From positions 2,356,001 to 2,420,000 of the forward strand of contig CAJFCV020000006.1 of the NCBI GenBank assembly GCA_904066235.2: a DNA stretch of 64,000 nt, given 5' to 3'. The notes beneath the pieces are model-generated. The model saw only the letters and a program-made list of their open reading frames with translations, did not search any database and was not told where the DNA came from. Positions 26,700 through 39,714 of this stretch are shown here, one piece after another. Origin of the DNA: Bursaphelenchus xylophilus (lineage: Eukaryota > Nematoda > Chromadorea > Rhabditida > Aphelenchoididae). The position numbers and the translations under genes are program-made. Each line of letters starts with the position of its first letter. Position 1 is the stretch's first letter.

Positions 26700-29600
26700 C
26701 GTCAAACAACCGCAAAAAAAAACAAAAATCTTGGCGCTTGCACCTGATCTCGACTCTCCCCAAAACGGCCGTCTTCCGGCCCGACCAAATTAAAACCAAA
26801 TTGAATAATAATAATCGGGAGCACTGACAAATTTTTTGTTAAATCAAATTCATCAGGGTGAATCAACGCGGCCGCGCCGCAAAAAAGGTCAGAACACGCC
26901 ATTCCCGATTGGCCTCGAGGCGTTGTGCGAGACGCGGGGCGGTTATAAAAATGGAGTTACCAAAATAAACATTGTAATACCGTTAATGGGGGAATGACAA
27001 TGGGAAATTTCCGGAGTTTGTTTCCATTTTTTGTAAGTCGTTTGCAAAGCAAATATTGAGGCCGTGCGGTGTGCGATTGACACATTCTTACGAGCCCCCA
27101 TGATTTTGCATGTTTTCGTGGCGCGACCAACCCGGGTCCCACGGCGAAAACGTTCAAAGGCAGGAAAAAGTCAAGAAGGGAAGCAAAATTCAATAAGGCG
27201 GTGGAATGTGATCTCTATGACTAAAGAACCACTTATTCAATCAACCGAAAAAAGCTGTTATTTTGTTTTGCGAGAAGAAACATTTATGACAGCAAGCTGT
27301 CAGAATCACCGGATAAATTGGACAAGAAGTATCACACAATGCGCTGCCCATTGGTCTATTATGCTATACGTTTTTCGAGGAAGTGCTCAGGAATAGAGCC
27401 GTCTCAATTCCGTGCAAAAATCTTCGTCATAAAAATTTTTTTTAGCAGAGAACGGAAATCTAGATAAAAAATTGTTTTCCTTAAAGAAAAATCTCGTATT
27501 TTAGAGAGAAAAAATAATTCAGAACAGCCTCTGATATTTAGGAAATCTACCTATTTTCATGACAAACCATCCTTCCGGCAATATCCCGCCATATTCGGCG
27601 AAAAATTTTTCTAACCACAAATCACATTGTACGTCACAAAAATTGTCATTCCATTGAGAACCCTTCCCAATAATGAACTTCATACCTCTTCAAACAACAG
27701 TTCCTTCCGAATACCGACTTGACAAACAGTGTCTACGCTCGGGTTCCGATCGAAAAACTAGCGAGTTCTTTCATCACCGGAGAGAAAACAATAATAGTAT
27801 AATTACTGACGAACTTGTGATTCAACACTGATAAAACACAAAAAATAAACACATTCGCCCATTATTATTTCCGTCCCCCCTCTCGTTTCCATCCTTTTTG
27901 TTCTAACAGCTCGCCTTCATCATTGATATGATAATTTTGCAAACAATAAAAACTAATAACACTATCGTAATTCGAATGTTTTGGGGGAGTTGATGGACCA
28001 GAGGACAATGCTTCTTGTTCAAATATCGATTAAAAATAAGAGGTACGAGGTGATGAGTGATCTACGGTAGATTAGCCAATCTGACGTCAAGTGTAATATA
28101 AAAGATGTCTCGTAGACCTATATATCATGGGGAATTCGATTCAATCAGCTGTAACTTAGTCCAATTATATCTTGGAAGGAGTGCTAATCAAATATTACCC
28201 ATCTTACATCCCTTTACACATTTTTTTCGATCAAATTATTCTTTTAGGCAAAACAGTCTAAAAAGTCTAAAAATGAGAGCAAAACTAGACAAAATCTTTT
28301 CCATCCACTCGTCCAATTCCCCTTCTAATACTACAAACCACTTCCTGCATCAACGAAAACGCCCTAATGCCGAATACAAAGGGAGGATAAAGCAGATACC
28401 ATTGTTCGAACAAAAGAATGACTGACGGTGCTAGATACCTCAAGTTCGCGTTTCCACTTTACTAATTGAGTTTCAAAGCGGGCTACGGTACGGATTTGCA
28501 ATGATTATCCCATCTGATTTCCCAAGAAGGAAACGGTACGGATTATTTTCCCGAATCCCATCCGTCCCGCCTAGTACAATATAAATAATATCGAAATTAT
28601 TGAATAAAACCGCCTCTATTAGCGCCCATATACGGTAGAGCGACCCGCAATGACTTTGCTCACTGATCGGTGCGTCGATTAAAGGCCCACCGACAACCGA
28701 GCACAATATTATAAGAGCGCCACTAAAGCGCGTTAAACTCGAACTAGTTAAAAAAGAAATTTACAAAACTACCAATAAAAATATTATTCCTAACCTCTTT
28801 GACATTAAAAGTACTTTAAAAAAGCGTAATTCAAGTTCGCAAAAAACGAGTTTCGCAGTCGAGGAATTACAAAAAAAGAAAAAAAAAACGTCTCCACCCC
28901 TGCTCTCCAACGACGCCTTTAAAACAGAGGGAACCATTAAAAAAAGGAGTTATAATACTGCAAGGCCAATCGGCGTGCCACGCCCCGCGGCCACTCGCAT
29001 TCAGAACGGCCGTATTTTCGCCTCCTTTTCGGCAGGCTCCGCCCCCAAAATTTTCTTTGCATTTGGAGGGAGAAAATTACAAATTCTCTCGGTGGCGGGT
29101 TTTTATTTTACAAAACAAAACAAGTGTTGTTGACGAACAAAGCGGGCGGAGCGCCGCAATTGTTACAATCGCAAGTGTTGGGAAATTCGGGTCAATAACT
29201 CGAATTGTAAACGCCGCGAAAAGAGGTACCGTAATAATACGAAGAGCAGGTAATTGGAAGCGATTCTTCGCGGAATTACGTGCAAATTATTACAAATAAA
29301 CGAAGACGGGTGATAGCTGGATGGCTATTTTAGTGGATGGAACAAAATTAAGCTATTTGACAGTGAAAAATAGCATAATTGTGCAAAAAATCTTCAAATG
29401 CACCTAGAACAAGATGATTTTGAAAATGAAACTGATTTTTTTGACTTACTGAACTTAAAATGTGGTCTAAAAGGAAGTATAGGTCCTAATTATCATAATG
29501 AATATCAGAAGACCTTCAAATTCAACCAACAACCACTAAATTCTATCAATTCCCCTGAATACCACCAAACCCGACAAAATTACCCCAAGAGCAATTAGAA

Positions 29601-31818
29601 ATCGCCCCGAAACACCGTTGAAACGCCATTTTAACCCAATGAACTCGTGATCCATCACAATAAGACACGCGGTTCACGCAATCACCCCAGGAAATTCCAC
29701 TTCAAACATAAGTTTACCTAAAACAACATCGAGAGCTGACCGAAATATGACTCAACAGACGTTCGATTCACAGATTGCAATCGCGAATTCCGGGAAGACG
29801 CGAACTTTACACCACGAACTAGGCTGAAAAAAGCGGGAATTCAGGTCGAAAAACAAGGTAAAAAATCAAGAAATTGCCTAAAACAATATCGTAAAAAATT
29901 GGTCGGAAATGAATAAAACTCGCGCTGAAATTGGTCGTATTGCAAAATGCAGTCCCTGTAGTCGCTTTACAATGCATTCTTCTATACGATCAACTGGAAT
30001 TTTCGATGTAACAAACCTTCCAAAAATGGACCTAAAACAAGGTCGGAAATCAGGGGAAAAGTGAATTTTCGGCAATCTACTGGCAATTTTACCTCGGTAA
30101 AATACTAGAATATGATGTATCAGACCGGTTTACCCTATTCATTGAGGAGAACTTTGGAAACCCTTCGAAAAGAACACCGAAAACGGACGAAATTGGAAAA
30201 AACAAGACAAGAATTGCATAAAACAAGGACGGAAGCGGGGTTTGCACAATGTTTTCGAAGCAACTGGCTGCAAACAAACGCCCCGATGCCGTCCAACACT
30301 TCGGGCAACCATTTCAGCCGCCCTTTTCGCCGAGGCCGACAAAAACAATCAAGGAAAAGGGGGCGGAGCGAGGCGCGGGGTTTTTGTTTCAAATCGCGCG
30401 CCAAAAACACTTGTTCCGCAGCGCCATTGATCCTGAAAGTGGGCGTGGCTTGCAAGGAGATGTCGACTTGAGGTCAACGGGAAGTGCAACTAGGCATGAC
30501 GTCATAATGGAAGCTGAAAATGACAGGAAATTAAAGGGGATAAACACCGGTAATTAGGACGGAAATTCTTTGTTGGATCAGCGGAAATAAGTGATCTGTT
30601 ATGGTATTGGAATAGCCTGAAGTTATATACGGGAGCTGTAGGCTTTATGCAATGCAAAAAACAGACTTATGTTTGGATCAAAAGGCATGGCCATGGTCAT
30701 TAAAATATTTTAGTCATCAAGTGTAAGGTAAGGTGAAAATATAACCTTATTGATGGAATCGGTGCCTAAAATTGAATTTGGAATAAACAATAGGACCTAA
30801 AATGATGCTCATTCTACTTTGTGTCTTCTGTATTCAAAATTATTTGCAGAGAATTTCAAAAAATTGCAAAAAAACCGATCAAAAATCAAATAAATATGAA
30901 AAAATATCGTAGTTTTCCAATTTTGATCAAAATTTTGCGTCTGATCAGCCTATCACAACATTTATCGCATTTTTCAACCCAAAATCTGAGCGGCCCAATT
31001 TTTTTCAACGAATAGTATCCCCAAATGCTAAAGGAGTTTAGTGCATAGGTGAAAATAGACATGCGAGTTGGCGTGACCGGGTTTACAATCGTTTTAGTAA
31101 TGAAAACCAAGTGCCGTTGGGTTATAGTAGCCGTGTTACATGTTTAGGCACGTGATTCTTGGAATAAAAGTCTTAAAAAATCCGTTAAAAGGGCAGATTA
31201 CGGTAGATTGACTACATGTCCACGGGTTGCTCACCAAATGTATATACCGTAAATTCTTTAAAACCTCAACTTTAGCGTAGCTAAACGAGGATATTAGAGG
31301 CTCATTTAAGTCGGTGATAGTTGATTATGGACGAAAATGAGGCCAAAAATCATCAAATTTTACCTTGTTTTTGACAGCTTATATCATACTATTCAAAAAT
31401 CTTTAATTTTTTGATTTCAAATTTTCCTTAAACCCAAATTCTGGAGCATTGCAAGAAGAGGCTCCCAGTTGGTTCAAATTGTGCAATTGGATCGCATCTG
31501 CGCTTGTTCAGGTGGTCGAAAACCCGCGCGCAAAGAAGAGAGAAAGCCGAACCGGATTATGACATAATTGAAAAAGAAACACCGAAATTGTTCCGTTGGG
31601 CAATAGATTAAGAATAGCCCGAGTTTCTTGTAATTACAAGCCTGAAGAATCGGCGCGGATCACGAAGGATTTATTCGATTAAGGGGGTCAAGTGAGGAGT
31701 GCGGCTAGGATGGGGGGGAAAAATGAGGTGAACTTGGAAATGCGGAAAATACGACACTCGGGGTTGCTTCAAAATTTGCGTGCGTAATCTTCCGATTATA
31801 TATAGTACATTCTAGTGT
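26700..31818. other. unique non-coding DNA upstream of the Sox gene
   Basis: About 5 kb almost free of the repeat families that crowd both sides. GC-rich islands lie at 26860-26945 (ends GGGGCGGTTATAAAAATGG), 27055-27180, 28950-29250 (with GGCCAATCGG) and 30290-30510 (with a TGACGTCA site at 30497-30504). No frame looks coding; the longest (28105-28425, 29057-29299) lack splice context and conserved motifs. It may hold Sox cis-regulatory elements. Confidence 0.4.
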
Positions 31819-31964
31819 ATTAACAGTCTGTCGGGAAAATAATGAGCACTCTGTCGCATCGAAAATCGCATGAAAATGAATTGTGTCGCGGCAAAATCAA
31901 GTTTGCTTCAGCGGCGAGTTCGGCACAGCGACATTTTGCTCGTTATTTTCCCGACAGACTTATA
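31819..31964. mobile_element. Mite-A copy
   Basis: Ends TAACAGTCTGTCGGG and CCCGACAGACTTATA. A short internal deletion removes the CATCGCCGCCGAG block. A lone right end (TATTTTCCCGACAGGCTGAT) follows at 32003-32022. Confidence 0.75.
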
Positions 31965-32022
31965 GCACAAAACATTGAGACGATGGGCGATTCCAAGCCA
32001 CTATTTTCCCGACAGGCTGATA

Positions 32023-33528
32023 CTCTCCGGATCAACACCTTTTATAGCTTTATCGCCCCAAAAAAACTGTTGGAATTTCATCAGAGTGCTCGATGAAATG
32101 CGCATTTACTCCCCGCTTTCCCAATGGTTTAGCCGAATTGTTGTCGACATAAAGAGTGTTTCTCCGAGGCTTTACAGATCGAGATTACCGGTACGTCGAC
32201 AAACCAGTAACCAATTTCCACAACCTTCGACGTACTTCCGCTCCCTCACCGCCGGCCATATGCGTGCATTTCAACGGTGTTGGTGTTTCCGCAACATGTG
32301 TGGGATTTCGTCAAAGCCGTTTAAAGTTGGCCCCAGGATTTCGCAAATCCTTTGTGCGCTTGCCAGACATGGCATTCAAGTTTTAGAGGACGCTTGATGG
32401 TCTCCTCCCACCCACACTTAATCCCCAACCCTTCTGTTTGTCGGTTCTGCGTTCATTAATTAGCCTCCAGAACATTTATAGTCGATAAAAGGATGTGAAG
32501 AGTATTTTATGTTTTGAAAAGGATGTGGAGAGTATTTTATGTTTTGGGCAGTCAGTTCTTATCCCCGGAAGGCGGCTAATCCCGGCCCGAAACGACGGTT
32601 GAATGGGATGCGAGTGTAAACAACGGTGGAAGAATACATGTACGGATTTGCAGTCAGTGTAATTCCCATTGTATGATGACTAATGCAAAAAAACGGGCAA
32701 GTAATCCGACCCCGGTACGGTAGGGATAATGGAAGAATTTTGAAAACGGCCAGAGGCCATAAACACGTTAAACCGATAATATGGAATTCGGGGGAGTTTT
32801 GGAGAAGTCTTAAAATTTCAATAATTGGATGTAAAATGGGTTTAGCCGGCAAAAAAATGAAATTTTGGTCCTCGGAGAAAAACTTGACTCAGCGAGGAAG
32901 ACTTGACTCTGTGTCCAAAAATGAGTAGAATTCCTTTGCAAAGTCCTAGGTATCCAATTAGCTGTCTAAACACTCCTCAACCATCTAGAAAACCCCCATT
33001 CTAGACGTTCTGAAGCCGTATATATAACAATAACTACTATGATAAATATGTACAAAAACTCGGGAAGCCCTTGGCCCAGTGTTTGGCCTTTCTCTCTGAC
33101 CTTTTCATCCGTAAACATGCCACCGTATCCGGATCTCCCTCCCCTCTCCTAATCCCCTCGAATGTTTCGCGGACCGCGTGCTCTGCAGCGTGCACGGCGA
33201 AAGTGCGTCGCGGAGCGGGGCGAATGGGAACACGGGGGGAGACGGTTAATCCACCGCCTCCACGCCGAAAACAATTGGATTCGCAGAGGGTTGCAGCGCG
33301 CGCTACTGCCGCTCCGGATTAGCGACATGTTTACATTTGGCTGCAGGGGAATGTCAGCCGGACCAAATGAGTTCAATCTGGCTGGATAAGAGGAGCGGAG
33401 AAGAAGCGAGAAGGCTTTACAAAGTTTCCAAATGTGATTTGGAAACTTGTCGGTCAGAGGTAGCGATTAATACACGGAAATATCTCCGAAAAATGGCAAA
33501 ACCTTCTCTTCATACACTGAGTTCTCAA
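32023..33528. other. non-coding with a GC-rich island
   Basis: No gene accepted. 33070-33400 is a GC-rich island with TCCTAATCCCC and CCGGATTAGCG. A short direct repeat AAAAGGATGTG(A/G)AGAGTATTTTATG occurs at about 32487 and 32518. Confidence 0.4.
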
Positions 33529-33529
33529 C

Positions 33530-33682
33530 TATCAGTTTGTCGGGAAAATAATTAGCACAACTTCGTGATCTTGTCGCTGAAATGAAATGCAATTTGATTT
33601 TGCCGCGACACAATTCATTTTCTCGGTGGCGTCGCCATTTTCGTTGCGACAGAATGGTCATTATTTCCCCGACAGACTGATA
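33530..33682. mobile_element. Mite-A copy
   Basis: Complete: TATCAGTTTGTCGGGAAAAT at the left and CCCCGACAGACTGATA at the right, with TTTTGCCGCGACACAATTC inside. A lone Mite-B-like end (CCACATTATTTATACGGCAG) lies at 33851-33880. Confidence 0.75.
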
Positions 33683-34194
33683 TGTAGTTCTTTACAAAGT
33701 AAGTCAAAAATTCTTGACCTATCTGCACAGTTCAACGTTGCTTGGAATCTTTGTCGCATATTTTCAAAGGTAAGTAAAAAAAATGTAAAATTCACCGTGC
33801 ATTTCGGTCCCGCATACTGCTAAATCAATTTCGCTCAAAACGGAAAAAAATCCACATTATTTATACGGCAGACTAATATTTTTGTTGTAGTTGTACTTAA
33901 TCCCGAAAATCCCGCCTGAACTTTATCGTAAGCTTAACAAAATTGACTATTACTTCCACTTTCGATTAAACTTTTGTTGAAACCTTCGAAATCACTTTTG
34001 ATTCGGTAAACATCCCCCAAAAAACAGTACCAAAACTTGGCCTTCCTTTTATGATATCATAAGCCGATTCGGAAATGCCGCAGTGTATGGTGTTGACAGT
34101 AAAAATACGAAAAGCTGGAGAGAGATTTGTAGTGTTGTGTAGGGTATACTGTAGCTCATTGTCGGTTGTTTCTACGTCGGTAGAAACAACAGCA

Positions 34195-34355
34195 ATAGAA
34201 ATTTCAGCCTACGACTTTTTACGGAAATATTACCCTCTACGGTAGAAATATACGTGAAACTTTTCATATCAAAAATTGCAAAACAATGTCAAATCTTTGC
34301 CAACTTTCGGTCTAAAAATATCGGTCGTTTCTGCAAAGCGCGAGCTGAAATCTAT
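34195..34355. mobile_element. Rep-L fragment
   Basis: Contains GGTAGAAATATACGTG, ATCTTTGCCAACTTTCGGTC and CGTTTCTGCAAAGCGCGAGC, the right-half blocks of the family. Confidence 0.5.
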
Positions 34356-34663
34356 CTGGAAACGCATTCACTAACCCAGAAGCAATCATATATTTCGGTT
34401 TTCGAACACAATGTGGCATTCCATCCCAAGGTAAAATTACCTTAATCCCTCTATTGTCAAGACACAAGTGCCATAGCGCAAGGAGCTCTTTTCAGAAATG
34501 TGTCTGTACACATTTTAGGAGAGCTATTGTTTGGGAATTAATTTAAAATTAAAGAGGATGTAGGGACAGATATGAATGGGATGTTGAAAGAGTCTTGGAA
34601 CAATCGAGAATTTGACTGTTGGAAGACAAATTTATATTGGGAATTTACATATAACCTGGAAAA

Positions 34664-34743
34664 TATTTCGCGACAAAAGCAAATTAGTTTTTACTACAGC
34701 GATCGGCGCAGCGACATTGCTCGTTATTTTCCCGACAGACTGA
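34664..34743. mobile_element. Mite-A right half
   Basis: From TTCGCGACAAAAGCAAATTA to TTTTCCCGACAGACTGA. The left half is missing. Confidence 0.6.
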
Positions 34744-35399
34744 GAATACTCCTTCTCAAAGCTTTCCCCAACCCGGAACCCCAACTCCTCGGCAAGTGTG
34801 CGAAAATTCCTGGGCTTATATACATGCTGGGAATGTTTTTGATCTCCTTCTTCTTCCTCCCACCTTTCCAATTGCACCAAATCCCCCAGTAAACAATCGG
34901 AATATATTAAAACCATTCCCAATTGTTTTAAATCCGCAAAACTTTTGCAAAGCCGCTAATCCGTCAAGGAAATCCCAACGATTCATTTCGTATGCAAAGG
35001 GGTTTGTAATTTCGAGGCTACGGTACTTGATGAAAAGAAAATTTGATGGGAAGCGCTAGAAGAACGCCTACGCTTTGCTTAAAAAAGATTTTGTAGACCT
35101 TGATTAGGCCGAATAAAGCCCGGGATTAGGCGCGTGCGTCATTGCGGATACTTTGGGTGTCAGGATCGCCATGGTAAAACATGGTATGCGGAGGGATAAC
35201 GTGTCAAGTGAAGATAAGCGCGTCGGCAAGGCTTCGGATCCGAAACCATAGGGCAATCCTTGGCCTAAGGCAGATACGAAACCGCATGGCCAGAACAAAG
35301 GAATGGCATGGCCATATACTACAATGAATCGTGGATTAATGACTCATCGAAGTCGCTGAAGGAAACGTAAAAAATTTTGCAGCGAGATTTCGGTGAAAA
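34744..35399. other. non-coding stretch
   Basis: No coding frame accepted. Contains two TAATCC-type motifs (34956-34963 and about 35109). Confidence 0.4.
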
Positions 35400-35540
35400 T
35401 ATTGTTCTGTCGGGAAAATAATGAGAGAAATGTCGCTGAGGTGAAAAGCAACTTGATTTCGCCGCGATACAATTGATTTTCCCGGCTGCGAAGCGATTTT
35501 CGATGCGACAGAGTGCTTATTATTTTCCGGACAGACTGTA
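35400..35540. mobile_element. Mite-A copy
   Basis: From GTTCTGTCGGGAAAATAATG to TTTTCCGGACAGACTGTA, with CGCTGAGGTGAAAAGC inside. Confidence 0.7.
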
Positions 35541-35955
35541 TCGTGTCTTGATATTTCTTCAGTTAACGGGAATTTAGGAAAAAACGGCTGTAAGCTTATC
35601 GTACTGTAAGCTTCAGCGGTCTCTGGGCTTTTACAAAAAATGTGGCTTGCTGCTGAAATGAGCCAGAAGAAAGTTTGTCCCTGTCCCATCATTGGTCGGC
35701 GACATGTGCTGAGACGTTTCCTCCACCGGCAAGCACAAGAAAAGTCTGAAAGAAAATTACATTTTTATTTGCAGCTAGACAAAAAAAGTCTACCAAACGC
35801 GACTGACATTGTAACGCGCCAAGCAAGAATTTCAAGAATTTGCAAGCAATATCTTACGGGATTTTTTTGAAGAGTTGAAGAGTTCTGAGGAATGAGTAAC
35901 TCAAAGTTAATGCAAAAAAGCAGTTGGAGTTTCAGCAATCCTCTGTAAGGGCGAT

Positions 35956-36183
35956 GCACGTCAAAATGAGGAGTCCGATGACCGGAAAAGACTCTTTGCT
36001 ATCGGTTTTTTACACTTCGTCTTGATTTCACACAGAAGTCAGAGAAAAAGACGCGCAAGACCGTACTCTCTCGCGCCATAAACTCCCCATTTCTTCCCCG
36101 ACAAAAAGTTTTTTTCACGTCTCCTTTTGGCGAGTTTCCAATCTATTCACCGGACCGTTTTAGCTTATCTCAGTTTGACGTGC
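35956..36183. mobile_element. Mite-C copy 2
   Basis: A 228-bp element, ends GCACGTCAAAATGAG and CTCAGTTTGACGTGC, flanked by GAT / GAC. Interior matches copy 1 throughout (GGAGTCCG(A/G)TGACCGGAA, CTATCGGTTTTTTACA, CCCCATTTCTTCCCCGACAA) at roughly 90% by eye. Confidence 0.8.
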
Positions 36184-36718
36184 GACGTATTCCCTAATAG
36201 TATTCAGTTGGGCACCCTCTTTACGCTATAGAGAGTTCCAACGTAACCCCAGCGGTGTCCCAATGCTTTTCATTTTGTTTACACCAATCGACCTTCTTCT
36301 CAATGCAATTAAAATTCTCCCGGACTTTGTTATTCCACAAAAAAGTCGTGACTTCAAATAAAAGTGTATCGAAAAAGCCTTTTTACAAAGTCTCGCATGG
36401 CCGGGAAATCCCATTCACCTTCCCTCGAACAACAAAAGGATGAATTCACAATTAATAGATGTGGGATTAGCCGCGTTGCAAACGCTCCTCTGCAGCGCGT
36501 GTCATGAGCTTGGAATGGGGGGAAGAAATTTGGGATAAGACGAGGGGTATAGTTTATACTTTGGTTGAAGTGAAGGGATGATATTTGGACTACTGTAGCT
36601 TTTGTAATGGTTACTGTCACTTTACGAAGGCTAAAATTGATTTAACCGGTCGTTGAAAGAATCAAAGAGCTTTGCTTTCTACAAAATTTTTATTAAAAAG
36701 ACACTCTCGGGATGCTTT
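36184..36718. other. non-coding stretch
   Basis: Nothing recognised apart from a GTGGGATTAGCCGCG motif near 36461. Confidence 0.4.
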
Positions 36719-36825
36719 ACAGTGGCGGACCTGATCCAGTGGCAAAACGTCCATTTTGCAATGGGAAAGTATGAAAAATGTAGCAAAATACCTCCCTCTT
36801 CAAGTGAAAAACCTGAGCAACATCT
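36719..36825. mobile_element. Pal-P left half
   Basis: Starts ACAGTGGCGGACCTGATCCA and runs through AATACCTCCCTCTTCAAGTG. The palindrome partner is missing here. Confidence 0.65.
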
Positions 36826-36911
36826 GAGAACAGCCTTTTACACGGTGCCAAAATCGACAAATGGAAGCTTATAGGTCTTAATTCACAAAGGTAATGCCTG
36901 AAAGACGAAGA

Positions 36912-37160
36912 TGCAGCGGCGGACCTGATCCAGTGGCAAAAAACGTCCGTCTTGCATAGGGAAGGGATGAAAAATGTACCAAAATACCTCCCTCTCCGAG
37001 TGAAAAACCCCAGTTTCAAAAGCGTTTTGTAAGGGAAAAGCGTGGGCTTTTCAAAACGGTGTTTGTTTTAGTTTGAGAGGGAGGTATTTTGCTACATTTC
37101 TGATACGTACCATTTTCCCGGACGTAAAATGGTACGTTTTTTGCCATTGGAAGCCACTGT
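36912..37160. mobile_element. Pal-P copy
   Basis: Complete copy 90 bp after the half copy: GCAGCGGCGGACCTGATCC at the left, TTGCCATTGGAAGCCACTGT at the right, with a diverged right end. Confidence 0.7.
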
Positions 37161-38292
37161 ATTTGCGAGTCTCTAGACATGGCAATTCTCTGCCATTTGT
37201 AGACGCACTCATCAATATGTATTCGTTTCTATCCTCAATTTCCTATTGTAAGGCTAAGATTACGGCTATGCCAGAACTTCTGCATTTTTACGGCCGTTAA
37301 AGCTCTTACGATCAGCGGCTTTTATTGCACTTTGTGCTATGCTTGTCCTAATTTCGCAAGTGCTTGGCGAGCATAAGCTTTTTTCAGAGGCTTATAGACT
37401 AGTTACAGTAGCTGCGTCATCAAAGAAAAGGCCAAAGTTTAAGGCGTTTGTTTTATAAAATCAAGACTCTCAGTCTGTCGGGAAAGTAATGAGCAGAATG
37501 TTGCTGAAGTGAAAAGCAAAAAGATTTGTGGCAAAAAATTCTACGAACGTTTGGTAAATCGCAGCAGTACATCCCGCTATTGTTCAAAGGTCCTACTGTT
37601 TTCATTCAAGGCCTAATACAACCGAAAAATACACAAAGGATTTTTCACTTTACATCCAACCACCTTTGCCCATTGTTTACCGCCCGCAACGCACGCAATG
37701 AATGGCATGAAACTGCGAATAACAAGCCCTCAAATTCGACACGGCTTTACAATCGAGCTGCGAATTGAATTACCTTCCGCGATAAATATAATAACTCCTT
37801 TCAATTGTTTTATTTCGACAACTAATTGGGTTACCATATACGTGACAAACGCTCGCCAGCGCCACTTTCACGTCGATGGTCAGAGTTCGCCGAAAAAGCA
37901 ATGTTGTAAACCGAAAGAGTTACAGTAAAGAATGATGGTACAGGCATTTTGGAAGTTGTATTTTGGCGAATACAAAACAGCGGCCGGAAAGTCACAAGAG
38001 TCTATTATGGTAGTGTAAATGCATTCCTGTCCGAAGAACCTACATTCTTGCGGCCCAGAATAGAGAACAATTGAAGGTCCTCGGATGTGAACAATGTCTA
38101 CAACGAGAGAAAAATGAAAAATGTGGGTTACAAGTGCCGGCGTTGATGGGAACAAACGCGTGCAAACGTACTGTATTTTGCTTTAATTGCTGGCTAGCGT
38201 TACAAAAATAGATTCAAGATTTGTGAAGAGAGCCCCTGCACGGTAAAGTGAGGTTAACGGAAGAATTTCCCAAGACGTAAATGCAGATTTTA
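37161..38292. other. mostly non-coding with a Mite-A end
   Basis: A Mite-A left end occurs at 37470-37515 (CTCAGTCTGTCGGGAAAGTA). The remainder shows no gene or family repeat. Confidence 0.4.
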
Positions 38293-38422
38293 TCACCAGT
38301 CTGTCGAGAAAATGATGAGCACTCTTTTGCATCGAAAATCGCATCGCCGCCGAGAAAATGAATTGTATCGCGACAAAATCTCGGCGCAGCGAGATTGTCC
38401 TCATTATTTTCCCGACACACAG
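38293..38422. mobile_element. Mite-A copy
   Basis: Left ACCAGTCTGTCGAGAAAATG, right TTTTCCCGACACACAG. Its right end is nearly fused to the next Mite-B. Confidence 0.7.
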
Positions 38423-38426
38423 GTAT

Positions 38427-38580
38427 TATTGGTCTGCCGGGAAAATAATGTGGATTCGTCGCGCCTTGGAGTCGTCCATCATCGCTCTGCGACGGCTTGC
38501 CGCAGCTGGAGATTTTGTGCGCAACTGCAACAGGACCTTTTGATGCGAAAAATCCACGTTATTTTCCAGGCAGACTTATA
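38427..38580. mobile_element. Mite-B copy 4
   Basis: TATTGGTCTGCCGGGAAAAT at the left, TTTTCCAGGCAGACTTATA at the right, interior CATCATCGCTCTGCGACGG. A further Mite-type end (TATTTTCCTGACAGATTGAT) lies at 38659-38680. Confidence 0.7.
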
Positions 38581-38680
38581 AGATTCCTGGCTTGCGTTTT
38601 GCCGAAAAACCGAGGTTTTTTCGACGAGGCGAAACCTTTTGCAGCGACGACCTGCCACTATTTTCCTGACAGATTGATAC

Positions 38681-39330
38681 TTTGTTATTCCAATCCGAAC
38701 ATTAAGATTGAATGACAAAAAATTTTTGGTTTTTGGTGTGTTTGTTACTTTGTTTTATAAGCCTTCTTTGCCGCAGTAATTAGCACATGCTATAAGCAAA
38801 AATTTTGCTCTCTCTTTCAAATTGCTCTTTTCCCCTTTTACAAAACTACATGTTGCCAATTACACCCTCCTATTCAATTGCTGACGCGTGGCCACGCAAA
38901 ACAGTGTGAGTTTTAATGAATGGCTGGAATGCTCTTGATTAGCGTCAAAAAAGAGTCAAAAAATAGCGCCAATTTCGAAAATCTCTGATCCCACAGTCTT
39001 AATCCAAGTTTTGAGTGGGGATTAAGCTCAGTGGCAACTGTCATTTGTACAAAATTATCTTCGCACACGCGTTTCGGCCGCTTTTCGCAGGGATTAGCGG
39101 TTTGTTAAAAGTCTTTGTGGCGCCAAATAAACCCTATACGCATGTGCGGACGACGTCTTTGTGTTGAGGGAGCCATTTAAGCTCAAACGCACAAAAGAAT
39201 TAGTTTACTGTTTGATACGTTCGCCTATTTTTGGGCGCGGAGGGAGGGCGAGGGAGGGAGATTGTTTTTTGGGCGACTGTTTTTGATGAAAAAATAATCC
39301 CTTCCTACTGTAGGCCACTGATTTGTTTTT
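38681..39330. other. non-coding stretch
   Basis: No gene recognised. Contains GGGATTAGCGG near 39090 and a purine-rich run at 39238-39262. Confidence 0.4.
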
Positions 39331-39483
39331 CGTCTGTCGGGAAAATCGTAGGCGCTCTGTTGCATCCAAAATAGCAATCGCTGTTGAGAAAATGAGTTGT
39401 GTCGCGACACTATCAAATTCTTTCAACTTTAGCGACGCGATCGGCGCAGCGACGGTGCTCATTATTTTCCCGACAGACTGATA
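39331..39483. mobile_element. Mite-A copy
   Basis: CGTCTGTCGGGAAAATCG at the left, TTTTCCCGACAGACTGATA at the right. The interior has GTTGTGTCGCGACAC and GATCGGCGCAGCGAC. Confidence 0.75.
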
Positions 39484-39489
39484 CTATGA

Positions 39490-39700
39490 TTGTCAGGCTG
39501 TCGGGAAAATAATGTGACTATTATGGTATCAGTATGTCGGGAAAATAATGTGACTATTATGGTATCAGTATGTCGGGAAAATAATGTGACTATTATGGTA
39601 TCAGTATGTCGGGAAAATAATGTGACTATTATGGTATCAGTATGTCGGGAAAATAATGTGGATTTGTCGCAGTAAAATGTCTCGCCTTGTCACAGTCATG
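39490..39700. repeat. 36-bp tandem repeat grown from a Mite terminus, then a Mite-B left end
   Basis: Units of 36 bp, TCAGTATGTCGGGAAAATAA with TGTGACTATTATGGTA, repeat about four times. A last Mite terminus then reads into Mite-B interior (GTGGATTTGTCGCAGTAAAA). The open frame across the array is an artefact of 36 being divisible by 3. Confidence 0.85.
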
Positions 39701-39714
39701 CACCAAGAAAAAGC

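Noticed and set aside
30497..30504. TGACGTCA (CRE/ATF-type site) as a Sox enhancer
   Set aside because: A single 8-mer in 64 kb is within chance expectation; noted only in the description of the region.
39490..39665. Regular spaced repeats that could suggest a CRISPR array
   Set aside because: Units are contiguous 36-bp tandem copies with no variable spacers, in a eukaryotic genome; derived from a Mite end.
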